Shown: in pieces, positions 28,173 to 38,358 of the stretch
Layout: each line of letters starts with the position of its first letter
How positions within the stretch are numbered: the stretch's first letter is position 1
DNA from: Orrella marina
GTDB taxonomy: Bacteria > Pseudomonadota > Gammaproteobacteria > Burkholderiales > Burkholderiaceae_B
Direction of reading: 5' to 3'
Assembly: GCF_003058465.1 (NCBI RefSeq)
Contig: NZ_CP028901.1
Location: forward strand, 806,001-870,000
Length of the DNA stretch: 64,000 nucleotides
Made by a program: the position numbers and the translations under genes
Notes under the pieces: generated by a model
The model's input: only the letters and a program-made list of their open reading frames with translations
Databases searched by the model: none
Told to the model about the DNA's origin: nothing

Positions 28173-29685
28173 GGGTCACCTCCTGGCCAGTGCAGTGGCC
28201 AAGTTGCTGATAAGCGCTCAGATCCAGTGCATGTCGCGATGGCCGTATCGGCTCTGGGTGTCGCTCCCGCAAGACCGCTGCCGTGGCTGCCTCCAGGTAG
28301 CCTTGCAGCCGGGTTGCCGTCATGCCAGGGCGCTGTGCCAACGTAGCGATTAACGCCAGATTCACGGTCTTGTGGCGCTTGAGCAACTCGCGTACCACCA
28401 CCAACTGATCCTTATAGATCTTAGGCTCGGATCGCTTGAGTTGCTGGCACAACTGACCGCCAGTCTGCGAGCCAATCAGGGCATCGATGTCAGCTTCGAG
28501 CTTGCTCACACGCTGGGCATGATCCCGGTAATGGTGGGTGTTTTTGATCACCTTGCCCTTGTCATGACATAGGGCGTGACTGGCAATGACCTCATCGGTA
28601 CTCAAGTCGCTGATGTGCAGTTGATCGTTGGACTCCAGAACCCCCACCCGGGCCTGTTGCCAACGCATCGGTACCGAGTACTTGTTGGCCTTCCAGGCAA
28701 TCAGACCCGTCTTGTCGGCTCTTCGTGTTTGCCCGGCCACAGGCTGCACGCAAGCCGGTGACAGGTAACCGTTCAGGTGTTCACGCTCATCGCGCTCGAA
28801 CCTCTCACGGGGCGACTCGCCGGTGGTGCCTTGCACGCGGTCATTGGCGACATTGTCGAGCCACTGCTGCACATGCTCACGCACATGCTCCTGATCCCGG
28901 AAGACCTCTCCATACAAACAGTCTTGCTTGACGTACTTCACGCCCGCTTCGACCTTGCCTTTGCTCTCAGGGTCATATCCTTCACAGGCGTGTATCCGGA
29001 ATCCGGCTGTCGTCGCATACGCATGGAAGCGCTGGTTCAGCGTCAACTCCCGGTACTGTTCGTTGATCACCACCAACTTGGTCTGATCGTAAACACACTC
29101 CTGGGGCAGGCCACCAAAGTACCGCATCGCCTCATCATGGAGTTGGATAAAAAGCTGGGTGTCCAACGGGCGAAATACCACTCCAACGTACATCAACCGG
29201 GAGTAGGACAGCACGAACACCACGAAGTGCAGTGTGCGCTCCTGGTCACCCACCATCACTTTGCGCAACTCACCCGGATCGACCTGACATTGAACGCCAG
29301 GCGGATCATCAAGCATGGGCTCGTAGTAGCGCACCTGTGCCGTGGCAACTTGCGCCTTGAGCGTACGCACATAGCGACGGATGGAACGATCCGAGGCGGG
29401 TAACTCTCCTACCTTGGCCTGAAGCTTACGTGCGATCTTGACCGCACTCAACTTAGGGAAACTTTGGAGCAAATGCTCGAGATAACCCCGATGGTCATCG
29501 AGGCGTTTGCTGCGAGACGGATCAGCCAACTGATCCGAAATAGCCTCGACCGGCATGCGAAGGTACTTGCGAACCGTGTTGCGCGACAACCCCAGTTCCT
29601 GACTGGTGGCGCGAATAGACAACCCTTTGCCGTTATCGTGCAGTGCCTTGATTTTGTGTATCACAACCCACTCCTTCACTGACAT
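28159..29685 (-). CDS. istA: IS21 transposase IstA
   Basis: A 508-residue DDE transposase. N-terminal HTH (IRATSQELGLSRNTVRKYLR), catalytic Asp in QCQVDPGELRKV, second Asp in VYDQTKLVV, and Glu in SKGKVEAGVKYVK. The gene is complete, so the element may still move. Confidence 0.95.
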   Translation of the reverse strand: MSVKEWVVIHKIKALHDNGKGLSIRATSQELGLSRNTVRKYLRMPVEAISDQLADPSRSKRLDDHRGYLEHLLQSFPKLSAVKIARKLQAKVGELPASDRSIRRYVRTLKAQVATAQVRYYEPMLDDPPGVQCQVDPGELRKVMVGDQERTLHFVVFVLSYSRLMYVGVVFRPLDTQLFIQLHDEAMRYFGGLPQECVYDQTKLVVINEQYRELTLNQRFHAYATTAGFRIHACEGYDPESKGKVEAGVKYVKQDCLYGEVFRDQEHVREHVQQWLDNVANDRVQGTTGESPRERFERDEREHLNGYLSPACVQPVAGQTRRADKTGLIAWKANKYSVPMRWQQARVGVLESNDQLHISDLSTDEVIASHALCHDKGKVIKNTHHYRDHAQRVSKLEADIDALIGSQTGGQLCQQLKRSEPKIYKDQLVVVRELLKRHKTVNLALIATLAQRPGMTATRLQGYLEAATAAVLRERHPEPIRPSRHALDLSAYQQLGHCTGQEVTHEPA

Positions 29686-29801
29686 GCCTCCGGCGGTAGA
29701 TAAACGCGGGAGACAGTAACTGTTTCTGTGGCCAGAAGGCCACCCGGAGGTGGGTCAAAATTAATGGCCAGTACTGGGTCAGTTTAGTTGGCCACTAACA
29801 A

Positions 29802-29808
29802 CTGCGTC
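29802..29808. repeat. Right target duplication of the IS21 element
   Basis: CTGCGTC, matching 27364-27370. One extra A (29801) lies between it and the CA end, so the duplication may have been 8 bp with one changed base. Confidence 0.7.
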
Positions 29809-30217
29809 CAAGCTGTATCTAGCGGAAATCGACCGGTGCGAACGGGCGCGCCAGGACTTCGCCTTCGAGACAACTTTGTCTGGGCGCGGCTACTTGCGAT
29901 TAGTGGATCGCCTGATGCAAAGCGGATGGTGTGTGGAGATGTCATACTTGGCCCTGCCCAATGTGCAGCTGTCTCATGACCGGGTGGCCGAGCGTGTCGC
30001 TCACGGCGGCCACAGTATCCCGGCGCAGGCGATTGAGCGACGTTTTGCCCGCAGCCTGCGCAACTTGTTTGAACTGTATGCCCCGCGGGTCAGCTTGACG
30101 CGCTGCTACCTGAACAGCTTGGATGACCCGGATCTTGTGTTTACTCAGCAAGGGAATCATGTTGAAATTTTTGATGACGCCGTCTATCGGCACCTACGCA
30201 GTGAGGCTGGCCTATGA
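29809..30217 (+). pseudogene. Zeta-toxin-like kinase, 3' fragment
   Basis: Continues the split kinase: KLYLAEIDRCERARQDFAFETTLSGRGYL and then a helical part with RRFARSLRNLFELYAPRVS. The restored protein would be about 193 residues. The stop overlaps the next ATG (ATGA at 30214). Confidence 0.87.
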
Positions 30218-30405
30218 CTCCCCAATATGATGAAGACACGCGCAAGGCACTGGAAAGCCTGCGTAATTCAGTGGCCAAGGCACTGGATCGCAAGCGCCGT
30301 TTAGGCCAGTACGCCGTGGTGTGGAAGGATGGTAAATCCGTCTACATCGGGCCGAATCCGCCTGACTCGAAGGAGCCGACGCGTAGCAAACCAGCACAGC
30401 GCTGA
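30214..30405 (+). CDS. Small hypothetical protein coupled to the zeta-like gene
   Basis: A 63-residue protein, charged N-terminal helix then QYAVVWKDGKSVYIGPNPP. It overlaps the zeta-like gene by 4 bp and is the third member of that module. Function unknown. Its transcription may now depend on readthrough from the IS21. Confidence 0.65.
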   Translation: MTPQYDEDTRKALESLRNSVAKALDRKRRLGQYAVVWKDGKSVYIGPNPPDSKEPTRSKPAQR

Positions 30406-30721
30406 GCGGATATTCAGGTAGTGTCTGGTATTGTTGGGCACGATCAAGCGTCATGCTGAATTTGGTGCTTTCGATGGTATTGAGTTTTTTGCTGTTGAAA
30501 TGCTAAGGAAATGGAATGGACGCCTCCCACCCAAGGGGGCTGATTGATGCAAGAGTTACCCACCGCGCCGCTCGCTTTGCGCCATAGCGGGGCGCCACGG
30601 CGGCGCCGTGGATAACTCCGAGCCGGCATGAAGGTTAAGAGGACCCTCTCGTGCCGACGGCATCAAAGTGCCCAGGGTGGATGGTCGCGGTGATCTCCAC
30701 AGGCAAACCGGAGGGTCCAAC
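30406..30721. other. Non-coding stretch before the IS110 remnant
   Basis: No gene seen. It contains GC-rich inverted repeats (GGCGCC-acg-GCGGCGCC region at 30590-30610) that may belong to the left end of the IS110 element. Confidence 0.4.
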
Positions 30722-31513
30722 ATGAATGTTAGCAAAGCTGTTGTCGGAATCGATATCGCCAAGCGCGTGTTTCAGTTGCACTGGGTTGATGTGGACACAG
30801 GCCAGATTGTGAGCCTGTAACTCAAGCGTGATGTGTTGCTGGAGCACTTTGCCAACCGCCAGCAGTGCCTGATTGGCATGGAGTGCTGTGGTGGAGCACA
30901 GCACTGGGCCAGGCAACTGGCGATGATGGGGCATGAGGTCAAGCTTTTGCCGGCCAGGTCGGTCAAACCCTTTGTGACTGGCAACAAGAATGACCGTCAC
31001 GATGCGCGAGTCATCTGGACTGCCGTACAGCAGCCGCATGTCAAAGCGGCAGCGATCAAGACTGAAGAGCAACAAGCCATGCTGGCTTTACACCGCATGA
31101 GAAGCCAACTCGTGAAGTTTCGAACGGCACAGATCAATTGTCTGAGGGGATTGCTCACTGAATATGAAGAGGTGATGCCACAAGGTAAAGCCAACCTGCT
31201 CAAAGGTATCGCAGAGGCTCTGGCCAGATTGTCTGAACGTTTACCATCTATAGTCATTGATACCCTGCGAGATCAGTGGGCACGCATTACCAGGATGGAC
31301 GAAGAGATTGACATGATTGAGCAGCGTATCAATCTGTGGCGCAAGCAAGAAGACGTATGCCGCAGGATCGCAGAAATCCCTGGAATTGGTCTACTGACTG
31401 CGACCGCAGCGGTTGTCGTGATCGGTGATCCTAAAGCCTTCAAATCAGACAGAGAGTTTGCTGCTTTTGTAGGTCTGGTGCCAAGGCAGGTGGGCACAGC
31501 GGCAGACTCGTAG
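30722..31513 (+). pseudogene. IS110-family transposase, nonsense and 3'-truncated
   Basis: The frame starts MNVSKAVVGIDIAKRVFQLHW (RuvC-like DEDD domain) but is stopped by TAA at 30818-30820. The same frame continues from 30821 through the LLPARSVKPFVTGNKNDRHDA motif and the C-terminal IPGIGLLTATAAVV region. It stops at 31513 after VPRQVG, short of the usual conserved Ser-containing tail by roughly 90-110 residues. Inactive. It marks the right edge of mobile DNA. Confidence 0.88.
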
Positions 31514-31554
31514 GGTGCCAGTTGTGCAGTCATCATGGTGACTCCATTGATTTG

Positions 31555-32178
31555 CTACATAAGCTGGCCGATCACTGTACCAAGTGTCCAGATGCCGAAT
31601 CCGATCAGGAGAATTCCGGACATTCGTGCAACCCACCTGGCAAATGTGTCCGGTAGACGGTGCCTGGCGATTGACACCCCGCCACTCAAAAGAATCCACC
31701 ACAGCATTGAACCCGCAAACACCCCGCTCACCACCAGAACAGCGTCCAGGGCGCTGTCTGTCGCGGCCAGACCAAGCCCTGCAAACAGCGCTGCGAAAGC
31801 AAGGATCGTCACCGGGTTGGCGATCGTGAGTGCGAAGGTAGCGGCTGTTGTACCAAGCAGATTGCGCGCGCTCACCCGGGCAGCCGGTTTGCTTGGCGAC
31901 GCACGAAGACTCTGTATGCCTAGCCAGAGCATGAACATTGCGCCAGCAAGGCGAAGTGGCGTATCGAGGCTGCTGAGTACACCGGCAAATGTCGCAAAGC
32001 CGATCGCAGCAAGGCTGGCGTACAGTGCATCGGCCAGTGCAGTTCCCAGACCGCCAGCCACGCCAGCCGCCAGACCATTTTCCAGTGTTCGATGGATGCA
32101 CAAGGCGCCGATTGGTCCAAGCGGTGCTGCGATAGCCAGTCCCAGCAAGAGGCTTTTGGCAAAGAGGATGCTATCCAT
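31555..32178 (-). CDS. LysE/RhtB-family amino-acid exporter
   Basis: A 207-residue inner-membrane protein with about six helices. The conserved LysE opening SLLLGLAIAAPLGPIGALCIHRTLENG and LTIANPVTILAF are present. Family members export basic or other amino acids. It overlaps by one base the end of an Lrp-type regulator gene transcribed the same way, which likely controls it. Confidence 0.88.
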   Translation of the reverse strand: MDSILFAKSLLLGLAIAAPLGPIGALCIHRTLENGLAAGVAGGLGTALADALYASLAAIGFATFAGVLSSLDTPLRLAGAMFMLWLGIQSLRASPSKPAARVSARNLLGTTAATFALTIANPVTILAFAALFAGLGLAATDSALDAVLVVSGVFAGSMLWWILLSGGVSIARHRLPDTFARWVARMSGILLIGFGIWTLGTVIGQLM

Positions 32179-32630
32179 TACAGTCTGTTCTTTCTCAGAA
32201 ACCCGCCATCGACGGCGGAGGACAGGGCGATGACGGTTTCGCTGCGTCCCAGAAACCGGTGTGCCTTGAGATCCGAAATAAATGATTCCACTTCAGTGAT
32301 CGCGCCGACCCGGATCTTGATGAGATATGACCATGAACCGGTTACATGGTGGCATTCCAGAATTAACGGGTGATCGACCGCGTACTGTCTGAATGCCGAT
32401 TCGTCTGCATCATCGCGTAGTGCGATCCATACAAACGCCAGGGTTGAGCGATCGAGCTTTCCTGGATCAAGATCAACGGTGAAACGACGAATCGTTCCTG
32501 TCTCGGTCAGGCGGCGAATACGCTCGTTCACGCTCGACGGGGAAAGGCCGACATGCTGTCCAATGTCGGCCAGTGAACGCTTCGCATCCTCTGAAAGAAG
32601 ACCGATGATTTGATGGTCTAAGCTGTTCAT
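32178..32630 (-). CDS. Lrp/AsnC-family regulator
   Basis: A 150-residue regulator. The HTH is KRSLADIGQHVGLSPSSVNERIRRL, followed by a RAM ligand domain (HHVTGSWSYLIKIRV). It is the first gene of a two-gene unit with the LysE exporter. The 70 bp upstream are very AT-rich (32640-32710), a likely promoter and operator area. Confidence 0.9.
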   Translation of the reverse strand: MNSLDHQIIGLLSEDAKRSLADIGQHVGLSPSSVNERIRRLTETGTIRRFTVDLDPGKLDRSTLAFVWIALRDDADESAFRQYAVDHPLILECHHVTGSWSYLIKIRVGAITEVESFISDLKAHRFLGRSETVIALSSAVDGGFLRKNRL

Positions 32631-33036
32631 TGGCTTATAATTATCTAAAAAAATAACTAATAAGAATAAATTATACGGATATAGTTTAAAAAATCAATAA
32701 ATTATCCAGTTTGAGTTCGAGCCTGTCGTGTCCTGTTGTCAACAGGGCCTGGGTCAGCCATCTACCATGGCGGTACACCACCGCCCGCAATGGACTGGGC
32801 CCGGTGATCAGAGCGCAGCGCAGCCCCGGGCGCCAACAATCTTTAAATTGCGTCGGCGGTCAGCGGTGTGGCGGTGTTCAGTTAAAGCGCGTCGCGTTGA
32901 TTTGCGGCCAGGCCTGACGATGAAGGGCGCGGGCAGGACATCCACCAAATTCAGGCGATTTGGTATCGACTCGTGCCGGGCGTGGATGATCGAGAATGCA
33001 AGGAAGAGAGGGGGTTGACCGAGAAAGTGAACCCGT
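32631..33036. other. Intergenic, no gene seen
   Basis: AT-rich promoter-like DNA next to the Lrp gene, then about 300 bp of GC-rich DNA without a supported gene. Confidence 0.5.
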
Positions 33037-33324
33037 TCACGTGGATTGGTCGATTGTCAGTCCCACGAGCTTCATGACCAGCGGTCTGACAAACAGGACG
33101 CACACAAATGCTACAGGCATGGCAACAATGTAAGCATGGATGACACGTGCGAGGAAGTCCTCGGTGATGCCCTGATTGAACCCGACAATTACGGCACACA
33201 TCAGCAGCGCCATGATGCCAGCCATGTAGAAAGCAAAGACGACTGGCGTATAGCGGCGATGGAGTCTGAATCGCCTGGTGCGCTTTGTGGGTGGTGTGGA
33301 TTGATTCATGCTGGGTGGGTTCAT
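33037..33324 (-). CDS. DUF2798 small membrane protein
   Basis: A 95-residue protein with two hydrophobic helices (FAFYMAGIMALLMCAVIVGFN and IVAMPVAFVCVLFVRPLV) of the DUF2798 pattern. Function unknown. Starts at 33324 or 33309 are possible. Confidence 0.75.
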   Translation of the reverse strand: MNPPSMNQSTPPTKRTRRFRLHRRYTPVVFAFYMAGIMALLMCAVIVGFNQGITEDFLARVIHAYIVAMPVAFVCVLFVRPLVMKLVGLTIDQST

Positions 33325-33553
33325 TGGACAGTCAGATCCGGGCGGTCAGCGCTGAAATTAAGCGCTACTGCGGAATGGTAACAAACGTCACAAATCCCGC
33401 TCGCACTGAAGGTTGTCTGAGATTCAGAAAGTGGGCAACACTCTGGACTTGACTGACTCGATCTGCTGAGCCGGGCATTTGTGCTCGGTCAGCAGATCGA
33501 TTCCGGATCCTCAGGTCCCGGAACAGCGGCCAGAGCGCAGGAAGGACTAGGGT

Positions 33554-34672
33554 TTAGCTCCGGGTTTCGCTGGCAGGGCCGCGATACCGAGCCAGCCAGT
33601 GACCGTACTGGGTCGGCAGCAATCCGGTTGGTGACTTGACGCCAAGTGTTTGTGCAACGGCGTAGGTGTAATGGGGATTGGCCAGGTGGGCACGACCGAT
33701 CATGACCAGATCCATCTGCTGCTGGTCAATGACACGCTGAGCCACCAATGGATCGTCGATGCCCCATCCGCAGGCCACTGCAATACCGGTTTCCTGCCGG
33801 ATGCGTTGCGCGACGGGTGCCAGGAAGGCGGGTGTGGCCCACGGGATGTTGCCATCGGGAATGACAAAATTCACGCTGACGTTCAGAAGGTCCAGGCCGC
33901 CCTGACGCATCAGGTGGGTCAATGTGATCGATTCAGCGACTGTTTCCTCGTCCTTCCCGTCGTATTCGATCACGCCCATTCTCGCTGTCAGCGGCAGGTT
34001 GTCTGGCCACACGGCGCGGACGGCGGCCAGAGTTTCCAGCAGAAAGCGCGACCGGTTCTCAAAGCTGCCACCGTACTGATCAGTACGGTGATTCGAGTGC
34101 GCCGACAGAAAACTCTGGGCCAGATAGCCGTGAGCGAAGTGCAGTTCGAGCCATTCGAAACCAGCCGCCAAAGCTCGTCGGGCCGCATCGACAAAGTCCT
34201 GCTTCACGCGCTCGATGTCTGCCAGCGTCATCTCTTTGGGCGTGCGCGGCAGGTTGGCACCAAACGCGAGTGGTGAGGGCGCAATCGGCTGCCATCCATC
34301 TGGATCCTGTGCCGCAATATGATCGTCTCCCAGCCAGGGCGGGTTGGCACTGGCCTTGCGTCCGGCGTGCGCGATCTGGATGCCGGCAACCGCACCTGCG
34401 GCTTTGATGCTCGCTGCAATGGTTGCCATCCCTTCGATATGGGCATCATCCCAGAGACCGGTGCATCGGGGCGAAATCCGTCCTTCCGGCGACACAGCAG
34501 TGGCTTCGACAATCACCAGACCAGCACCACCGCGGGCCATGCCCGGATAGTGCACCTGGTGCCAGTCATTCGTAAAACCATTGTCCGCGCTGTACTGACA
34601 CATCGGCGGGACAGCGATCCGGTTGCGCAGTTGGACATCTTTGAGCTTGAACGGTTGAAACAGGGAAGACAT
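33554..34672 (-). CDS. NADH:flavin oxidoreductase, Old Yellow Enzyme family (YqjM type)
   Basis: A 372-residue FMN barrel enzyme that reduces activated C=C bonds with NAD(P)H. The YqjM-type Cys is in VPPMCQYSADNG, the substrate-binding pair in ELHFAHGYLAQSFLS, and the FMN-phosphate motif near MIGRAHLANP. Nearly the same length as other members. It stands alone. The physiological substrate is unknown. Confidence 0.92.
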   Translation of the reverse strand: MSSLFQPFKLKDVQLRNRIAVPPMCQYSADNGFTNDWHQVHYPGMARGGAGLVIVEATAVSPEGRISPRCTGLWDDAHIEGMATIAASIKAAGAVAGIQIAHAGRKASANPPWLGDDHIAAQDPDGWQPIAPSPLAFGANLPRTPKEMTLADIERVKQDFVDAARRALAAGFEWLELHFAHGYLAQSFLSAHSNHRTDQYGGSFENRSRFLLETLAAVRAVWPDNLPLTARMGVIEYDGKDEETVAESITLTHLMRQGGLDLLNVSVNFVIPDGNIPWATPAFLAPVAQRIRQETGIAVACGWGIDDPLVAQRVIDQQQMDLVMIGRAHLANPHYTYAVAQTLGVKSPTGLLPTQYGHWLARYRGPASETRS

Positions 34673-34927
34673 CTATGAAATGACCTATTGGTTTGACGGT
34701 GCAGGTTGAGAGAAAGTTAACCGCGCGCATTTCACACAGGCAGCGGCGGTTGACTGGAAAAAACAGGGCATCAGAGTGCCTGAACACCCATGGGAACGGG
34801 CGCTGTCGACTCGTTTTGACTTGAGCAGCCCGAAGTCGTTCCATTAAAAGATTCAATCCATCAATTAGTGATCACTTATCCCGTCCGTGTCGACGGCGTG
34901 ATCGCCACGCCATTCAGAAGAAAATGC

Positions 34928-36784
34928 TCAGGACAGACGCTCGGAATGTCTGTTGCCGGGTAACAGGGTAGCGTGTTGCTGGTAACGATTAAGTGAGTGG
35001 CGTGCAGCAGCACTCAATCTCAGCAAGTCACCGGCCGCCCGATCGGCCATCGCAGGATCGGACAGCATAACCACGTGATCCATTTGCAGCACCCGTAGCA
35101 TCTGACGGTCCTCCCACTGATGAATGGCGTCAAATTGACCGTGACGTAACGAAACCAGGGTTTGCTCGTAATCCCGTTGCGCCTGGGTCAGCAGCAGCTT
35201 CAGGCGTGATTCGGCACGCCACGGATGCACGGCAGCCATCAGAACGATCGCCGCAAAAATGCTGACACACATGGACACCACTTCACTGGCAAACGCCTGG
35301 ATGTCATAGCTCATCTGATTGTCGAGTCCGAGCAGAAGCGGAAAGAACAGCAGGTAGCCTGATCCGATGGAGGCGGTTTTAGGGATGCTCTTGAAAGCGC
35401 ATCCTGGCAACAGACCGAATGCCAGCAAGAACATCAGCCAACCGAACCCTTCCGATGCGGGCAGCATCAGAAACTTCAGTGGTAATGCGACCAGGCTTGC
35501 GATCGCCAGCCCCTTGAACATCGAGAGCAGATTCAGCACCGGTTGGTCGCTACTCATCTGCAGCATTGACACCGCCACGAACATCAGCAGGGCCACATCG
35601 CCGCCAGTCCAGCCGGACTCGATCCAGAACGCACAAAATGCCAGATATCCGATACCGACACCCACAGCCTGAAACTTCGCAATCCGGTTCTCGACCAGAT
35701 GTCCTGTTTTACGGCTGGGGGCACTCAGTGGTTCGTGTCGAATCTGGCGATAGTTCTGCAGACTGATCAGCAACGTCCTGAGAGAATCCGGGATCGCGCG
35801 TATCTGGCGCCGGATACCCGCGTTAGCCTGTTTCGCGGCGGCCCGCTCGATCGGCTCGCGCAGTGCCGGCAACACCTCGTCGATGATCTGTTGCACGGCT
35901 TGCGCACTGTTGGTTGCGGTGGTGAGGTGCGTCATGCAGTCGAGCACCGCCTGGCGGGCCACACGCGTCTGCTCTGTGTCTGGAGTCTGAGACAGCGCGA
36001 GCAAGGATTCGCTGAAGTGGCTCAGCGGGCCGTACAGGTCTGATAACGCGATCCGGATGCTGCGTGCCTGTTTTGCAAAGATAGCCTCTTCCTCGCCGAG
36101 CAGGAGTAAATTGTGCTGGAGATCTTCGGTCTGTCTGACCCAGAGACGCAGTTGAGCCACCATATGGTCACGTGTCGGATTATCCAGGATAGTGCTTGCC
36201 AGATCGAGCGTGCGCCTGCCCTGGGTGTGCATCTCGGGTTCAAGTCGGGCAATGCCCTTGCGAACATGAGTCAGGCCAAACACCAGGGCGACGCTGAGGA
36301 CACCAAGAATGATCTCGGCCACCCGCTGAACCGTGCTGAACGCAACCAGATCAAAGACATTGTGAATCTCTACCAGGATGATGGTCGCTGTGTAGCCTGA
36401 CAGTGCTGCCGCATACGCCTGAAAGTACCGAAAACAGGCGCTGATATACGAGCAGATCGCAGTCCAGATCGCAAGCCCGGTCAGAAAGATCCAGGGTGCC
36501 TGGGCGAACCACAGTGCGAGAAGGGCGATCACCAGGCCGCCGGCCAGTGAGCCGATCAAACGCCATTTGCTCTTTGAGAAGACCGAGCCTGAATTCGGAT
36601 CGGCCACAATGCACACGGTGATCGCGGCGCTTGAGACCAGCGTCAATGCCAGTTCGTAGCCCACCCAAAGACAGATTCCAATGGCAGCCGTGGTCTGCAA
36701 CCAGAATCGGATGATCTTGATGGTCAGTGGTGACAGACCATGCCATGCCATCTGCTTTTGTCCGCTTGCGCTCAACGGCATCAT
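34928..36784 (-). CDS. FUSC-family inner-membrane efflux transporter (AaeB-like)
   Basis: A 618-residue protein with two blocks of hydrophobic helices around residues 20-175 and 375-520, separated by a helical soluble region, the layout of AaeB/FUSC aromatic-acid exporters. Last gene of the operon DUF1656-HlyD-OMF-FUSC; its start overlaps the OMF stop. Such systems pump hydroxybenzoic-acid-type compounds; the actual substrate is not deduced. Confidence 0.9.
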   Translation of the reverse strand: MMPLSASGQKQMAWHGLSPLTIKIIRFWLQTTAAIGICLWVGYELALTLVSSAAITVCIVADPNSGSVFSKSKWRLIGSLAGGLVIALLALWFAQAPWIFLTGLAIWTAICSYISACFRYFQAYAAALSGYTATIILVEIHNVFDLVAFSTVQRVAEIILGVLSVALVFGLTHVRKGIARLEPEMHTQGRRTLDLASTILDNPTRDHMVAQLRLWVRQTEDLQHNLLLLGEEEAIFAKQARSIRIALSDLYGPLSHFSESLLALSQTPDTEQTRVARQAVLDCMTHLTTATNSAQAVQQIIDEVLPALREPIERAAAKQANAGIRRQIRAIPDSLRTLLISLQNYRQIRHEPLSAPSRKTGHLVENRIAKFQAVGVGIGYLAFCAFWIESGWTGGDVALLMFVAVSMLQMSSDQPVLNLLSMFKGLAIASLVALPLKFLMLPASEGFGWLMFLLAFGLLPGCAFKSIPKTASIGSGYLLFFPLLLGLDNQMSYDIQAFASEVVSMCVSIFAAIVLMAAVHPWRAESRLKLLLTQAQRDYEQTLVSLRHGQFDAIHQWEDRQMLRVLQMDHVVMLSDPAMADRAAGDLLRLSAAARHSLNRYQQHATLLPGNRHSERLS

Positions 36785-38358
36785 GAGACTTGTGCTCGTT
36801 CGACCGGAGCCGTGCGCACCGGGTTGTCAGTCAAGTGTGCATCACTGGATTCAGTGGTCAGGGGAGGTGTCGGACTGCGATCGAGCTCAGTGTGCCAGCC
36901 ACCACCGAGCGCGCGGTAGAGCATCACCAAACTGGCGGCGCTGGCGTATCGCGCATCAATGACGGACTGGCTGGCGAGCAACTGGTCGAGCAATGCCTGG
37001 TTTAATTGCAGTCTGGACGCCTGGCCCGTCGTGAACAGGCTTTTTTGCTGGACGACAGTCGCCGCCTGCGCCTGGGCCATGCCCTGTGTACTGGAAAGGC
37101 TTTGCTGGCTCATCTGGTAATCCGTGACGGCGTCCTCGACTTCCTTGAGCGCTTGACGAACCGTCTGCTCGTAAAGCAGTTGATCTTCACGGTTGACAGA
37201 CTGGGCAATGGCCAGACTGGCTTGAAGTTCCTCGCCTGTATAGAGTGGGGCGGTGAGGCCTGCGCCCAGGCTCCAGATAAAGCTTGCCGGATTGAGCAGC
37301 AAATCGAATGGCGTTGTCGAGTACCCCGTGCCGAGCGGAATGCTGAAGCTTGGCATGAAATCAGCCTCGGCCGCCTGAACGCCAGCGGCCGAGGCCAGTA
37401 TTCTGGCCTGTTGTGCGGCGATGTCAGGCCGTTGCATCAGCACCTGAGAGGGCAGGGTCTCGGGAACCGGATGATGCACGCTGAGCATCGGCGCGGGCTT
37501 GCGCAGTGTTTTGGACAGATCGGCAGGAAATCCACCCGTCAGAATCGAGCAGGTGGTGATCAGCGATTCAATCCGTGCTTGCAGTACAGGGATTTGTGCC
37601 TGAGTGGTCAGGTAGGCCTGACGCGTCTGCGCCACTTGCGCCGGCGCAACCAGGCCCGAGTCAGCCAGTCTGCCTGTGAGACGGATCTGTTGCTCCAGCA
37701 AACCGGCGTATTGCCGGGTCAGGGACAGTTGTTGCTGAACAGCACGCAACTGCGCGTAGGCATCAACCAGTTCGGCTGTGATCGATACCATCAGTGCCCG
37801 TCGATCGAACGCCAGCGCCTGGGCATCACGACTTGCGGTATCGACGCGTGCTTGCACTTGTCCAAACACGTCTGGCTCCCAGGCCAGCGATGCATTGAAC
37901 CCGTAAAGGTCATACAACCCGAAACCCAGCTTGCTAGTGGTACCGGTTTGCTGGCGGCTGGCCGTCACACCAGCGTTCAGGCTGGGCAGGGCACTGGCGT
38001 TGACACGGACGATCTGACTCCTTGCCTGTTCGATGTTTTCCAGGGCGGCCTGCAAGCGCCAGTTGGCCTCGATGGCCCGCAGAACCAAGGCATCAAGTGT
38101 CTTGTCATCAAATATCTCCCACCAGCTTCCCAGGGTGCGTGCCAGCTGATCGGCATCGAGTGTGGTCAGGTCCTGTGTGGGGGTCACGTCAGTCTGTGTG
38201 AACGTGTCAAAAGTGGGTGGCAGCCCATTAAGCGCGCCAGCCTGATTGGGGTCGGTTGCTGAGTCGGTGTCATGTAGCGCGCAACCTGCCATCGACAATA
38301 CAAGCAGGGCGCTCAATAAGGCGTGTGAGTTTCGGGCTGAAAGACCACCATTCGTCAT
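36781..38358 (-). CDS. Outer-membrane factor lipoprotein, NodT family
   Basis: A 525-residue TolC-like channel. The lipoprotein signal LLVLSMAGC is at residues about 20-29. Two OEP repeats follow (LVLRAIEANWRLQAALENIEQARSQIVR; LPSQVLMQRPDIAAQQARI). Start 38358 chosen because it overlaps the HlyD stop by ATGA; 38376 is also open. It makes the exporter a complete tripartite pump. Confidence 0.92.
   Translation of the reverse strand: MTNGGLSARNSHALLSALLVLSMAGCALHDTDSATDPNQAGALNGLPPTFDTFTQTDVTPTQDLTTLDADQLARTLGSWWEIFDDKTLDALVLRAIEANWRLQAALENIEQARSQIVRVNASALPSLNAGVTASRQQTGTTSKLGFGLYDLYGFNASLAWEPDVFGQVQARVDTASRDAQALAFDRRALMVSITAELVDAYAQLRAVQQQLSLTRQYAGLLEQQIRLTGRLADSGLVAPAQVAQTRQAYLTTQAQIPVLQARIESLITTCSILTGGFPADLSKTLRKPAPMLSVHHPVPETLPSQVLMQRPDIAAQQARILASAAGVQAAEADFMPSFSIPLGTGYSTTPFDLLLNPASFIWSLGAGLTAPLYTGEELQASLAIAQSVNREDQLLYEQTVRQALKEVEDAVTDYQMSQQSLSSTQGMAQAQAATVVQQKSLFTTGQASRLQLNQALLDQLLASQSVIDARYASAASLVMLYRALGGGWHTELDRSPTPPLTTESSDAHLTDNPVRTAPVERAQVS

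Larger units (their letters stand above)
27371..29800 (-). mobile_element. IS21-family insertion sequence (2,430 bp)
   Basis: The ends are TGTCAATGGCC (left) and the inverse of TGTTAGTGGCC (right), with terminal TG...CA. Each end carries internal repeats of the form TGGCCA-N8-GACCCA: 27377-27398 and 27401-27422 on the left, 29749-29770 and 29775-29794 on the right. istA and istB are intact. A 7-bp CTGCGTC flanks it. Confidence 0.9.

Noticed and set aside
31514..31554. Right attachment site of the guaA island
   Set aside because: No copy of the guaA 3' end (ATTGAGTGGGAATGA) was found here or elsewhere to the right.
37006..38262. Plus-strand open frame of 418 codons
   Set aside because: Antisense shadow of the outer-membrane factor gene; no domain seen.
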